From Opitutaceae bacterium TAV5 (GTDB lineage Bacteria; Verrucomicrobiota; Verrucomicrobiia; Opitutales; Opitutaceae), in contig CP007053.1 in the NCBI GenBank assembly GCA_000242935.3, positions 3,271,001 to 3,335,000 on the forward strand: DNA of 64,000 nt, given 5' to 3'. A program made the position numbers and the translations under genes. A model generated the notes under the pieces. That model was not told the DNA's origin. It searched no databases and worked only from the letters and a program-made list of their open reading frames with translations. Shown piece by piece: positions 50,851-60,646 of the stretch. Position 1 is the stretch's first letter, and each line of letters opens with the position of its first letter.

Positions 50851-50868
50851 TGTGTTAGGACTAGCACA
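50851..50868. promoter_or_regulatory. LacI-type operator, cassette 4
   Basis: The inverted repeat TGTGTTAGGACTAGCACA (arms TGTGTTAG and CTAGCACA, centre GA, one mismatch) lies in the 113-bp divergent spacer, 37 bp from the regulator start and 60 bp from the PEP-CTERM gene start. Symmetry and spacing are right for a LacI-family site. The sequence differs from the TNACACGTNA sites of cassettes 1-3, in agreement with a more distant regulator. Confidence 0.65.
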
Positions 50869-50927
50869 AAAAGTAAGTCGCATGGGGGCGTGGCTCCGCG
50901 CACAAAGGGTCGTCTCCGATTTTCCCC

Positions 50928-52361
50928 ATGAACCACAAAAACGCACACCTCGAAAAATATCCTTCTACCCCTCATACTCGCGCGGCGTTTTGGCCGTTGT
51001 TTTGTCTGGCGATTGTCCTGCTGCAGCCCCTTGGCCGCCCGCTTTCAGCGGCGGACAAATACTGGAATGCCAATAGCCCGGCGGTGAACGCTTGGAGAAA
51101 CGCGAATTGGGCCACCTCGCCGGACGGCGCGATTGGCGAGAATGTCGCCACAACAGGAGACTCCATTTTCATCACGCGTTCCACGGCGCAAATCTCCCTC
51201 GACGGGATAGCGTCGGCTGATTTTCCCACCGTCAACGGCATTACGGTTTCCAATGGCTCGGTTGTGACGATCACCACTGTCGCGACGGGCAGCCAGACGC
51301 TTACGGTGAACGGTGCGTCCAGCGGAGATCTGACGTGGAAAAGTATCAGTGCTGGCTACACGCGCCTCATTCTTGAGGGGGGGGTCGCATGGAATGGAAA
51401 AATCACCGAAGCCAGCACGGCGACGTCTGGAACCGCGAATTCCACTAACAGTAAAGAAATCCGCATCAATTCCCAGACTGCCACGAGTGCGAACACAAAA
51501 ATCGCGCTGAACGGGACAGGCAAACTGGTCCTCAATCAAAACACGGGCACGGTGACGCTGGGCGAACTTTCCGGCACGAGTTCCAGCGCAGAAATCACCG
51601 CCATAAACGCGGGGGGCAATCGTGCAATTTCACTGGTGCAAGCAACGAACACGACTTATGCGGGCACCTGGACCAGGGGTGGGCGGGAATGGACCTTCAC
51701 GAAAGACGGCGCAGGACGGATTCGTTTTACGGGCGCGATTTCGGCGTGGACGAGTGGCGCGCAGATCACCGGCGGCTCGGTTTATCTGAACGGCACCGTC
51801 ACCGGTATCTCAAGCAGCTCGGGCACGGGCATCACGGTTTCCTCTGGCGCCACGCTTGGCGGCACAGGCAGCATCACCCTGGCGGCGGACAAAACCATCA
51901 TCCTCGCCGACGGCGCGGTTCTCGACCCCGGCGATGTTAACGACGCTGGCGTCGCCACCACCGGCACGCTGACCATCACCGGCACCTCCGGAGCGGGCCT
52001 CGTATTCGCTGGCAATGCCACCATCAAGTTTAACCTCGATGGCGACAAAATCGTGCTTGTGGGTGATTCCCTCGTCGGCTCGCAGACCGGAGCGGGCATC
52101 ATCACTTTCGACTTCACCGGCTCCTCCGCCAGCGTCGTGGGCACGACCATCGACCTGATCGACTTTGGCGGCACCACGCCAGGCATCGACCTCTCCCGGT
52201 TTGCCGCTTCCGAAGGCTGGTCCGGCAATTTCCTCTACGGCGGCGATGGCAATCTCCTGCAGTTTCAGGTTACCGGCACCCCCATTCCCGAGCCTTCGAC
52301 CGTGGCGCTGATCTTCGGTCTTGGCGGGGCGGGTCTGTTTCTGGTCTTCCGCCGCCGCTGA
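50928..52361 (+). CDS. Autotransporter-like PEP-CTERM surface protein (cassette 4)
   Basis: A 477-aa secreted protein with a long N-terminal signal (RAAFWPLFCLAIVLLQPLGR) and sorting tail PIPEPSTVALIFGLGGAGLF followed by LVFRRR. The body is made of repetitive beta-strand elements rich in Gly, Thr and Ser, like autotransporter-associated beta-strand (passenger) repeats: KLVLNQNTGTVTLGELSGTS, GTGITVSSGATLGGTGSITL, ADKTIILADGAVLDPGDVND. It probably forms a beta-helix stalk at the surface. First gene of the cassette 4 operon. Confidence 0.9.
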   Translation: MNHKNAHLEKYPSTPHTRAAFWPLFCLAIVLLQPLGRPLSAADKYWNANSPAVNAWRNANWATSPDGAIGENVATTGDSIFITRSTAQISLDGIASADFPTVNGITVSNGSVVTITTVATGSQTLTVNGASSGDLTWKSISAGYTRLILEGGVAWNGKITEASTATSGTANSTNSKEIRINSQTATSANTKIALNGTGKLVLNQNTGTVTLGELSGTSSSAEITAINAGGNRAISLVQATNTTYAGTWTRGGREWTFTKDGAGRIRFTGAISAWTSGAQITGGSVYLNGTVTGISSSSGTGITVSSGATLGGTGSITLAADKTIILADGAVLDPGDVNDAGVATTGTLTITGTSGAGLVFAGNATIKFNLDGDKIVLVGDSLVGSQTGAGIITFDFTGSSASVVGTTIDLIDFGGTTPGIDLSRFAASEGWSGNFLYGGDGNLLQFQVTGTPIPEPSTVALIFGLGGAGLFLVFRRR

Positions 52362-52423
52362 AACCTTGCTTTCCGGTTACCCCTTCCGTCTCCATCCCTG
52401 TCCCCTGTGCTATCCGCTTCCCC

Positions 52424-53128
52424 ATGAAAACGAACTGCCGCGCCGCCTTTACCCTGATCGAACTGCTCACGGTCATCGCCATCATCGGCATCCTCGCCGC
52501 CATACTTATTCCCACGGTCGGCGCGGTGCGGGCAAAGGCGGACGCCAGCGTCTGCCTCGGGCGGATGCGGCAAATCGGCACGGCGATTGCCGCCTACATG
52601 GTGGACAACAGGGACACATTGATTGGTCCCCACCCCGATCAGCGAGTAATCCCGTGGTTCAACCCCGGCGGCAGCGACGAGGAAAAAAACAAGATAATGG
52701 CCGCGCGGTTGAAGCCCTACATCGGCATCCCTCTGGGCACAGCGAACGGGCGCGTCTATCCGGAGGTCTTTCAATGCCCCTCGACCTACAAACGCCCGTC
52801 GCAATCGAAAACCGGCAGGAAAGAGGAAATCATCTCCCGGCTGCTCAATACGAGAGTCCATCTTGATGGCGATTCCAACCCCACAACCAATCCGTGGGGA
52901 AATTACAACAGTCCGAGCAACCCGATAACATATTCGCGACTCGGTGCGAGCGTCAGTCTTTCCCGCACATGGGCGATCCGTGAATGCGCGCTCGGCTACG
53001 CGGATAGGAATCCCGGCACCGCTGCGGGCTGGATACTCAACAAGGACATCCCCCACGGGAACGATTTCAACATCCTCTATTTCGACTGGCATGTCGGCAA
53101 GCTTGCGGCCGAGCAGTTCAAGGATTAA
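52424..53128 (+). CDS. Pseudopilin-like protein (cassette 4)
   Basis: A 234-aa protein with the prepilin-type helix after CRAA: FTLIELLTVIAIIGILAAIL. Two cysteines and the motif RMRQIGTAIAAYMVDNRDTL follow, the usual region after the helix in this family. The end, NDFNILYFDWHVGKL, corresponds to the usual DG region with FDWH. It starts 62 bp after the PEP-CTERM gene and precedes the large glycosidase-like gene by 44 bp, so it is clearly in the operon. Confidence 0.9.
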   Translation: MKTNCRAAFTLIELLTVIAIIGILAAILIPTVGAVRAKADASVCLGRMRQIGTAIAAYMVDNRDTLIGPHPDQRVIPWFNPGGSDEEKNKIMAARLKPYIGIPLGTANGRVYPEVFQCPSTYKRPSQSKTGRKEEIISRLLNTRVHLDGDSNPTTNPWGNYNSPSNPITYSRLGASVSLSRTWAIRECALGYADRNPGTAAGWILNKDIPHGNDFNILYFDWHVGKLAAEQFKD

Positions 53129-53172
53129 TCCATTCCCCCCCTCCTTCCCCGTTTCCCCTCTCTAGCCTTTTC

Positions 53173-56100
53173 ATGTCCAAATCATTCGTTCTCCGCGCGA
53201 TCGCCATCCTCGGTCCTCTCTTTTCCCTCGTCCATGCCCCTCTCCGGTCGGCCTCCGACACTCCCTCCGCATCGCTTCCCTTTATGCGGAGTCCTGTGGC
53301 GCTCGATGGCCGGATTTCTGCCGGTGAATGGGATGATGCCGCCCTGCTTTATCCCGCGACTGTCCTCGGGAAAACCGACGACAGCGAGCATTCCGGGTCG
53401 CCATCCCCGGTCAACGCCCGCACTGCCGCCCGTCTGAAATACGACAACACCCATCTCTACGTCGCCATCACCTGCGACGAAGATCAGCCCGGTTATCCGG
53501 AGGCGTATCAGCGAGGATATGACGGAGATTTCACGCAGGACGACTCCGTGCAGGTCGTCCTCGGACTGGAGGAACCCGCCACGGTCGAGCGCGAGGTTCT
53601 CGACATGGGAGGTTACGACGGCGCCATGGGCACCCCCGCAGTCGCGGCCGACCACTACTATCAGTTCAACGTCAACGCTGCCGGGGCGCGTCAGCGCATG
53701 TGGAACGAACGCCCCCTGACCGCTCCCCGTTTCGAATCCGCCGTCGCCCGTACTGGCTCGGGCTGGACCGTCGAATACAAGATTCCCTTCGCCAGTTTCG
53801 GAGCCACCTCCGAGGTTCTCCGGAGCATTGCCGACGGCTCCACACCGCTCTTCCTCAACATCCTTCGCTACCGGCCGCCCCAGCTCATCGGCTGGCATCT
53901 CCCCGGTTACGGCGGTTATCGCGGCATGCCCTTCGGCCAGGCCCGCCTGCTCCCTTCGCCGTCGGCGACATCCGGCATTGCCTCCGGACGGGACCTGCAA
54001 CCGACCCGCGAACAGCCTCCGGCCCGCCTGGCGGTCAAAGCGGGAAAACCGCCTCGCGAGGCGCGCGTGGCCATCGGCTATTATCCGTTGCAAGGTTCCG
54101 TGATCGGGATCATCGACGGCCCGCTTCCGTCCGCCGCAGCCCGGGCCACGCATGTCGTTCTCCGCGTCACCGGCCTGCCCGACACCACCCGCGCCCTCAA
54201 GCCCGCCGCCAGCCTCACCGCCCGCGACCGCCAGTTCGTTATCACCCGTCTCCAGCCCGGCACCCAGCCTGCCCGCACCGCCCGTCTCGATTTCTACACG
54301 ACCGATCCTGCCCGTTCGTCCGGGGCGAAACCGGTGCACTCCATCACGCGCGACCTGCCCGCCGTCACCGCGCCCGAATGGCACGACACCGATGCCGGCG
54401 CCGACTACATCCACGACAAGATCCCGCCTCCCTGGACCCGCCCGGATGTCGATCCGTCTGCCGCCAGCATTCGTCTCGTGGACAAGACCCTTCGCTTTGG
54501 CGCCTTCGGCCTTCCGGAGTCCGTCATCCTTTCCGACGGGACCGAGCTGCTTGCCGGCCCCGCCCAGATTATCCTCTCCGTCGGTGAACGCGAACTCCGC
54601 TTCTCACCCCGCCCGCCGGTCATCACACCCGACGGCAACAACGCCCGGGTGGCCGCCACCGCGGTCGCCACGACTCCCGAAGGGGCTGTCTCCATCGAGA
54701 CAAAATCCCGGGTCGATTTCGACGGATTTGTCGAAACGAAATTGCGGATACGTCTGCCGGCTGGAGGCGACGGCCAGGCATTTGCTCCGGGAAAAATTTC
54801 CCGTCTGAGCATTCGCATCCCCGTGCGCCGCGACATCGCCCGCTATGTGCACCGCGTTCTCGTGCAGGAAATCGCCGCGCTTGACGGCTACGGATTCCAG
54901 GGGCCTGCGGGGCCCGTCTGGACCGGGAACCAGCAAGGAGGACTCGCCTTCAGCTATGACACGCCGCTCTTTTTCTCGCGGGACATCCGTCGGCAGGTTC
55001 GCCTCGTCGAGGAGGCCGACCGGGTTTTTATGGAATTCAACCTCGTCGATGCTCCCGGCCAGTTTCCCGCGTCTCTTCCCGGTATCGATTCCATGGGGAC
55101 GGAAGTCGCCGGCGAGCCGATTCTCCGTTTCTTTCTCCAGCCCACGCCCACCCGCCCGCGTCCGGAGCATACCTTCAATCCCTGGGTCACCGACTACAAA
55201 TGGGAGATGTGGAGCGACTGGCAGGGCTATCCCGACCTGAAAAAAATCCCCGAGCTCAAAAAGTGGGCTTCCGCCGTGGTCGCGGTCGGGCGCATCCCCA
55301 CGCTCTACACCTGCCAGGGGCTGGCCGAGGACTCTCCCGATTTCGAGGCGTTCAAGGAGGACATGATGCTGCAGCCGCCCTGGCGATTCTATCGTCGTCA
55401 CCACAATCCCGGCAAGGACGTCAATGCCTGGGCGACCAGCAAGCGCGGCCCCGAAGGCGACCTTCAGCTTTGGGCGTTCCGCAAGCTCGCCAACGAAGCG
55501 GCCATTTCCGGGATTCTCAGCGATGGTCTCGGCATTGCCTGGGCGGACGACAACCCCGGCAATGCCGCCGGCGGAGGCCAGCCCGCCAACATCACGTGGG
55601 AGGAGGACTCGCCGACGCGAGTGACCGCGCAACGCACGTTCCTCAAGCGCCTCCGCGGTATCTTTGCCGACACCGGCCGTCCCCTCGCGATGTCAGCCCA
55701 TACCGGTGGCGGCCTCGACCCGCACACGCTGTCTTTCTTCGACTACTACATCGACGGCGAGCAACTCGCCCGGTTTCCCGCCTCCTACCAGCCTCCGCTG
55801 GCCTCCTATGCCATCGGCTACAGCGGGCAACCTTGGGGTTTCCGCGGCACCTTCTGGGTAAAACGCTGGATCCGCTCCGAAGGTCCTTTCCGGGCGCTCA
55901 CCTACGCCCTGCTTCACGACAACGAGATTCGCGACAATTCCCTGTTCCAGGAAGTCCTGAAGGAGATCGCTCCCTCCGGCCCCGATGCACCCGCGCCTTC
56001 TTTCCATCCCTACTGGAAACCGAATCCGCATCTTCAGATGCGCAGCCGCACCGGTGACTCGCGCGTCTCGCTCTACCTGACCGAAGACCAGGCGCTGGTG

Positions 56101-57519
56101 ATTGTCGGCAACACCGGCCTGGCCGGGGACAGCGTGGCGCTCGACCTGAGCCGCCTCTTCGCGTCCTCCGGTTCGGAGCCTCTCGCCGATACCGAAGACA
56201 TCCTGACCGGCACCCCTTGGTCGCTTGCGGATGGACGTTGCACGGTCGACCTCGCTCCCGGACGTTGTGTCGTCCTGCGTGTCTCCTCCACTCGACAGGC
56301 AGCCGCCTTGGCCGCCTCGGCATGGGATGCTTCCGGTACGCTCGCGGGCTGGATGCTCCCGGCCGGAGCCGTGCCGGGTCTCCTGCCCGACGGGCGTCGC
56401 GCGGCGGTCCTTTCCGGCAAGGACGCCGGCGACGAGGTGCGCGCGGTCTTCTCCGCCCGTCCGCTTTCGTCGGCCGCTTCCGCGGAATTTCTCCTGCTTC
56501 CGACCGACAACTTTCGCCTGTATCTCGGCGACGGCGCACTCGTCTGGACGCGTGCGCGCGGCTGGAGCGTGGAGGGGTTCCGTGCCCACGGCGTTTCGGG
56601 CGCAGGTTCCTCCGCGGCCACCAGCGACACCACGTCGCCGCATGCGCCGCCTGCCCTCGGCAGGCTTTTCGACCCGCCGCTTCGCACCACCGATGCGGAA
56701 GGGCGTCCCCGCTTCGCTTCCCTCAAGATCAATATTCGCGGATGCATTCTCGATGCCACGCTCGATGACCAGCCTCTGGCGCGTGGCCTGCAATGGGGTT
56801 CCCTCGTCACGGCCGGCAGGCCGCTCACCTTGGCCTTCTCCATCCGTGATGGTGGAGAACTGACCTTCGCGCCCGTTGCGCTCCGGTCGGGCAACATCCG
56901 CCTTTACGAGGGCGGCCTGGTCTCCTCGCGCGTGGCCGTTGCGCCTGCCGCTGCGCCGTTCGACTTGACCGACATCCCTCCCGGAGACTGGAGCGTCAAC
57001 ACGGGGGCCCAGGGAATCAGCAGTAAACCTGCCACGCTTGGCGGGCGGCCGGCCCTCACGATCGACCCCGGACGCAGCCGGGTCGTGGCCACGCTGAAGC
57101 ACACGGTGGGGGATACCTTTTCCGCCGTGCTCCGGTTCGAACAGTTGCCGCGCCGGTTTGTGCTTCGCATCGGTTCCATCTCGCTCAAATACGACGGACG
57201 CTGGGTGCTCGACGGTCCGCTCAACGGCTGGGGACGCGGGGTCGGTCCGCGCACCGCTGACAAGGCGGCCTCGCCGCAGCCGGTGATCGCCCCCGATGTC
57301 CCGGTCGCTCTGGTGATGAGCATGCGTGACGGTGTTCTCGACATGGTGGTCAACAACGAACTTCTCGTCCGTGAAGTCGCCTTCGACATCCCGCGCGACG
57401 GCAATGTGGTTTCTCTTGAGACTTGGGCGAAGTTTCCCGCCACTTTCCGCTTGGAAAAACTCTCCTCCACTCCGGCCACGCTCTACGCTCCGCAGACAGC
57501 CGTGCATCCTGTCCAATGA
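53173..57519 (+). CDS. Giant secreted CBM9/glycosidase-like protein
   Basis: A 1448-aa secreted protein (signal MSKSFVLRAIAILGPLFSLV). The N-terminal 250 residues are CBM9-like: SPVALDGRISAGEWDDAALL, ARLKYDNTHLYVAITCDEDQ, QDDSVQVVLGLEEPA. A beta-sandwich follows, then a barrel-like region about residues 670-920 with WEMWSDWQGYPDLKKIPELK, ISGILSDGLGIAWADDNPGN, FFDYYIDGEQLARFPASYQP. This looks like uncharacterised glycosidase families (GH123/DUF6067 type). DGLGIAWADD carries likely catalytic acids. The remaining 500 residues are more beta domains. Overall the product is a multidomain extracellular glycan degrader, substrate unknown. Confidence 0.78.
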   Translation: MSKSFVLRAIAILGPLFSLVHAPLRSASDTPSASLPFMRSPVALDGRISAGEWDDAALLYPATVLGKTDDSEHSGSPSPVNARTAARLKYDNTHLYVAITCDEDQPGYPEAYQRGYDGDFTQDDSVQVVLGLEEPATVEREVLDMGGYDGAMGTPAVAADHYYQFNVNAAGARQRMWNERPLTAPRFESAVARTGSGWTVEYKIPFASFGATSEVLRSIADGSTPLFLNILRYRPPQLIGWHLPGYGGYRGMPFGQARLLPSPSATSGIASGRDLQPTREQPPARLAVKAGKPPREARVAIGYYPLQGSVIGIIDGPLPSAAARATHVVLRVTGLPDTTRALKPAASLTARDRQFVITRLQPGTQPARTARLDFYTTDPARSSGAKPVHSITRDLPAVTAPEWHDTDAGADYIHDKIPPPWTRPDVDPSAASIRLVDKTLRFGAFGLPESVILSDGTELLAGPAQIILSVGERELRFSPRPPVITPDGNNARVAATAVATTPEGAVSIETKSRVDFDGFVETKLRIRLPAGGDGQAFAPGKISRLSIRIPVRRDIARYVHRVLVQEIAALDGYGFQGPAGPVWTGNQQGGLAFSYDTPLFFSRDIRRQVRLVEEADRVFMEFNLVDAPGQFPASLPGIDSMGTEVAGEPILRFFLQPTPTRPRPEHTFNPWVTDYKWEMWSDWQGYPDLKKIPELKKWASAVVAVGRIPTLYTCQGLAEDSPDFEAFKEDMMLQPPWRFYRRHHNPGKDVNAWATSKRGPEGDLQLWAFRKLANEAAISGILSDGLGIAWADDNPGNAAGGGQPANITWEEDSPTRVTAQRTFLKRLRGIFADTGRPLAMSAHTGGGLDPHTLSFFDYYIDGEQLARFPASYQPPLASYAIGYSGQPWGFRGTFWVKRWIRSEGPFRALTYALLHDNEIRDNSLFQEVLKEIAPSGPDAPAPSFHPYWKPNPHLQMRSRTGDSRVSLYLTEDQALVIVGNTGLAGDSVALDLSRLFASSGSEPLADTEDILTGTPWSLADGRCTVDLAPGRCVVLRVSSTRQAAALAASAWDASGTLAGWMLPAGAVPGLLPDGRRAAVLSGKDAGDEVRAVFSARPLSSAASAEFLLLPTDNFRLYLGDGALVWTRARGWSVEGFRAHGVSGAGSSAATSDTTSPHAPPALGRLFDPPLRTTDAEGRPRFASLKINIRGCILDATLDDQPLARGLQWGSLVTAGRPLTLAFSIRDGGELTFAPVALRSGNIRLYEGGLVSSRVAVAPAAAPFDLTDIPPGDWSVNTGAQGISSKPATLGGRPALTIDPGRSRVVATLKHTVGDTFSAVLRFEQLPRRFVLRIGSISLKYDGRWVLDGPLNGWGRGVGPRTADKAASPQPVIAPDVPVALVMSMRDGVLDMVVNNELLVREVAFDIPRDGNVVSLETWAKFPATFRLEKLSSTPATLYAPQTAVHPVQ

Positions 57520-57529
57520 GTAGTGGTAT

Positions 57530-58285
57530 ATGTACTACGTATTTGCCATCCGCCTGTTTCTTTTCATCATGTCTGCGGCTATCGTCACTGCCGATTCCCA
57601 AATTCCGGAATTGCGGGTCCCGCGGGTCTCCGGAGATGCCGTGAAGATCGACGGGGTCGCTGACGAACCGGTCTGGCAGCAGGCCACCCCGATTGCGTTG
57701 CGCAGCTATTGGCCCACCCGTGATACGGCGGAAAAGACGACGGTTCGCGTTCTTCATACCGGCACAGAGTTGCTCGTTTCCTTCGTGTGCGAGGATGCGC
57801 AGACCGTCGCCACACATACCGCGCGCGACGATCACACGTTTCGTGACGATTGCGCCGAGATCTTCCTTGCCGCCCCGCTACCCGGTCCGCTGCACGAAGG
57901 ACTCAACATCGAGATCAGCGCCGACGGCGCGTGGGCCGACGTGCTTTTCCGCTATCCGAACTGGTTGAACTACGACTGGAACCCGCCGGGCATTCGGGTG
58001 GCGGTCAAGATCATCCCGGGCGGTTGGATAGCCGAACTGGCCCTCCCTTTTGCCGACATCGCCGACGTCACAAAAATCGGTGGCTACAACGCGGTTTTCA
58101 ATCCCGCGCATCAGGATTTCCGCCAAGCCGAAGCGACCCTCCGCACCCTGCCTCCACACCGTCTCCGCGCCAACTTCGCTCGCTGGCACCGTCCGGAAAA
58201 TGTGCTCACGATCTGGAGCGATCCGCAGCGCCCGACTCCCCACGCTCTCGAACCCGACCGGTATGGCTGGCTGGTGTTCGAGTGA
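57530..58285 (+). CDS. Secreted CBM9-like carbohydrate-binding protein (cassette 4)
   Basis: A 251-aa protein with a short signal region (VFAIRLFLFIMSAAIVTADS) and one CBM9-like domain: IPELRVPRVSGDAVKIDGVA, VRVLHTGTELLVSFVCEDAQ, DDHTFRDDCAEIFLAAPLPG, RANFARWHRPENV. It is a paralogue of 16385-17191. It follows the giant protein by 10 bp and is the last gene of the operon. An internal ATG at 57569 could also serve as start. The stop is 4 bp from a convergent toxin gene. Confidence 0.83.
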   Translation: MYYVFAIRLFLFIMSAAIVTADSQIPELRVPRVSGDAVKIDGVADEPVWQQATPIALRSYWPTRDTAEKTTVRVLHTGTELLVSFVCEDAQTVATHTARDDHTFRDDCAEIFLAAPLPGPLHEGLNIEISADGAWADVLFRYPNWLNYDWNPPGIRVAVKIIPGGWIAELALPFADIADVTKIGGYNAVFNPAHQDFRQAEATLRTLPPHRLRANFARWHRPENVLTIWSDPQRPTPHALEPDRYGWLVFE

Positions 58286-58289
58286 AAAA

Positions 58290-58667
58290 TCAGGATGCCG
58301 CGGATTTGAGCGGGAGCATCGCTATCCGCATCTTTCTCGGATCGATGGTAACGAGCGCTCCCGAAATCAGTTCTGACTGTGCCGCTTTCAGTGCAGATAC
58401 AACCAGCGTCCCGGCCGAAGCGGGCCGAACGTCCTCACCGCGAAGTTGAATGACGCTCGGAGCCTGCGCTCCCGTGGCATGGAGCAGGGCGCCGAAATCA
58501 AGACTGTTGGTGAAAACGACATGGCCGGACGCCTTGGCCCACGCCATGATTTCAGTGTCGGCGGCGGTAGCTCTGCCGACCATCGACCAATGAACCGTCT
58601 GCCATCCGGCAGCCTCCAGAACGGCCACCCATTCCGGAGACAGATTCATGTCGAGAAGGAGCTTCAT
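58290..58667 (-). CDS. DUF5615-type PIN-like toxin
   Basis: A 125-aa protein: MKLLLDMNLSPEWVAVLEAA, then SMVGRATAADTEIMAWAKAS and VVFTNSLDFGALLHATG, with further acidic residues. This is the DUF5615 PIN-like family, in which LLLDMNLSP and FTNSLDF supply the acidic residues of a nuclease site. Such proteins are toxin candidates paired with DUF433 proteins. It overlaps the DUF433 gene by 4 bp, with antitoxin first. Activity not shown here. Confidence 0.88.
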   Translation of the reverse strand: MKLLLDMNLSPEWVAVLEAAGWQTVHWSMVGRATAADTEIMAWAKASGHVVFTNSLDFGALLHATGAQAPSVIQLRGEDVRPASAGTLVVSALKAAQSELISGALVTIDPRKMRIAMLPLKSAAS

Positions 58668-58900
58668 GCGGTCTGGAGATCAAGCTCCCGCTCCCCGGAG
58701 CGCCAGGCGGCATAGGCGAGGGCAGCCTTCAGGTCGGCCTCCTCCAGGTAAGGATAGAGGCGGAGTATCCCGGCAAAAGACGCACCGGAGGCTACCAGGC
58801 CCGTGATGGTCCCCACCGTGACACGCATGCCACGAATGCAAGGCTTCCCTCCCATCACCAGCGGGTCGATCGTCACTCTGTCGATTTCGGGAAATGTCAT
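58664..58900 (-). CDS. DUF433 antitoxin
   Basis: A 78-aa protein, IDPLVMGGKPCIRGMRVTVG then LRLYPYLEEADLKAALAYAA, the signature of DUF433 antitoxins (a winged helix or similar DNA-binding fold). Its stop overlaps the toxin start by 4 bp. The module sits at the tail of cassette 4 and separates it from the last block of the window. Likely autoregulated, as usual for such pairs. Confidence 0.9.
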   Translation of the reverse strand: MTFPEIDRVTIDPLVMGGKPCIRGMRVTVGTITGLVASGASFAGILRLYPYLEEADLKAALAYAAWRSGERELDLQTA

Positions 58901-58978
58901 GCGCTTATAACCAGGCGTCGGCTTCGTTTTTTCAAGAAGCGTATGCTGCCGGGATGAAGCATGGGGGGCGCAGGGCGA

Positions 58979-60550
58979 TCAACCGGCCATGCCGATCCTG
59001 ACCAGGCCATCGGCATCCGGCTGAAGAACAAAACCGTGAGGGATGGATCGGGCGTTTCCGGAGAGAAGCATGACGGTGTAGTCGTATCCTTCATGGGAAA
59101 AACGAAGCCGGTTGCCGTCCACGCCGCGAAACGCGCACGGCGCGGTGGGTGACCAGTCGGCGGCGAGCATCCAGCCGGCGGGGGAGGAGCGGGGAGCGGC
59201 CGTGCCGCGCAGTTCGATGAAGGTCTCGCCGAAGGTGAATGCAAAATGGTCGTCAACCTGGACCCGCAGCGTTTGCGGGTCGCGTTCGGTGACTTGCGGC
59301 GGAGATTGTAGGTCGTGGCGGGTGCCGTCCGCATGGACGAGGCGCAGACCGGCTTTGTGGCCGTCCCCGCTCCAGAGGAAACCGTCGAGGAGCGGCAGGG
59401 CATCATACTTGCAGGCGCTGGTGGCGCAGGCGGTTTTGAGAAAGGCTTCCTCGCGTCTTTCGTCGAAAAGCTGGATGTCGCGGATGCGCAATTCCCCGCC
59501 CTCCCAGATCAATCCCGACCGGTAGTATTTTGAACAATACCAAGTGGCCCCGCGATCCGCGGCGTCCACGTCGCGCTCCGCAACGACGGCGGAGGGCGGC
59601 GTGCTCGCATAGGCGGAGCGGAACCATTCGCCTGAGCGGGAGAGCGTTTCGACGCGGATGAGCCCGGCGTCGCGCAGTTCGGCGATGCGGCGGTGCTGGT
59701 AAACGAGACCCTGCTCCATGGCAGGCCAGCCGAACGAGTTTTCCTGGCCGGCCTGGGCATAGCCAAAGCTCAGGCACGGAGTCTCGAACATGTTTTTGAA
59801 AAAACGATCGGTCCATTCGGGATTACGGCCGCCTTCGGGGGAGATGGGTTCGAGCGTGATGACGGCCTGTCCTCCACAGGAGCCGGTGCCGCGGGGCAGT
59901 TCGTATTGCCGGATCGGATCGCTGCCGAGCATGCGGAAGACGGGGATGTTGATTTGTTGACCGATGGTTTGCGCGGGGATGAAGGAGTTTTGCCGCGAAG
60001 GGTAGTAGGCCTGGTTGATGTAGCCGCCCCAGAGCGTATATCCGTCTGTTCCCCACTGGTCCTTGCAATTGCAGAAGGCGGCGATGCCGTGGCGTTTTTC
60101 GAGGTGCGCGAGCGAGTGGGCGTCGATGAACCAGGAGCCGGCGGCCCTGGGCGAAAAACCGAAGGTGGCGCGAAAGTCTTCGAGAAAGATATCGATCATG
60201 CGCAGGCGCTCGTCGGGAGCGTAGCCGACGGAAAAACCGACGTTGACGTGCCAGTCCCACGGGTAACGGCCCCGCCATGGCAGGCCGGCTTTTTCCACCA
60301 GCGGTTGCACGAACTCGAACCACACTCCGATTTCATCTTCGGGTCCGATGTCTTCCAGGATGTCGAGAAAACGGCGGTCGAGCATCGCGTCGTATTGGAT
60401 GAGCCAGGTGACCGGCAGGCGGTGTTGCCGGGCGAGTGCGCGCTGGCGAACGACGGGTTCGACCAGGTCGATGTTGCGGCCCGGGCGCGGTTCGATGCCG
60501 CGAATGAAGTTGACGATGTTGATGATTCCCTGGCGGCGGGATGTGTGCAT
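58979..60550 (-). CDS. Deacetylase-like TIM-barrel protein
   Basis: A 523-aa protein of an uncharacterised family that resembles polysaccharide deacetylase or GH57/GH38-like barrels. Visible features: NIVNFIRGIEPRPGRNIDLV, PVTWLIQYDAMLDRRFLDIL, AGSWFIDAHSLAHLEKRHGI, WGTDGYTLWGGYINQAYYPS and the last 130 residues as a beta domain (HFAFTFGETFIELRGTAAP). Metal or acid residues suggestive of a deacetylase site (D, H in WFIDAHSL) are present, but the reaction is not certain. No signal peptide. Divergent from an AraC gene (96 bp spacer). Confidence 0.7.
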   Translation of the reverse strand: MHTSRRQGIINIVNFIRGIEPRPGRNIDLVEPVVRQRALARQHRLPVTWLIQYDAMLDRRFLDILEDIGPEDEIGVWFEFVQPLVEKAGLPWRGRYPWDWHVNVGFSVGYAPDERLRMIDIFLEDFRATFGFSPRAAGSWFIDAHSLAHLEKRHGIAAFCNCKDQWGTDGYTLWGGYINQAYYPSRQNSFIPAQTIGQQINIPVFRMLGSDPIRQYELPRGTGSCGGQAVITLEPISPEGGRNPEWTDRFFKNMFETPCLSFGYAQAGQENSFGWPAMEQGLVYQHRRIAELRDAGLIRVETLSRSGEWFRSAYASTPPSAVVAERDVDAADRGATWYCSKYYRSGLIWEGGELRIRDIQLFDERREEAFLKTACATSACKYDALPLLDGFLWSGDGHKAGLRLVHADGTRHDLQSPPQVTERDPQTLRVQVDDHFAFTFGETFIELRGTAAPRSSPAGWMLAADWSPTAPCAFRGVDGNRLRFSHEGYDYTVMLLSGNARSIPHGFVLQPDADGLVRIGMAG

Positions 60551-60646
60551 GGGGAGGATTTGTTCTATTTGCCGATGATCCTATCAGGTCGAAAAGCGGT
60601 AAAAAATGGTGTGAATGACTTCTATTTTGTCATAATTGATATCCTC

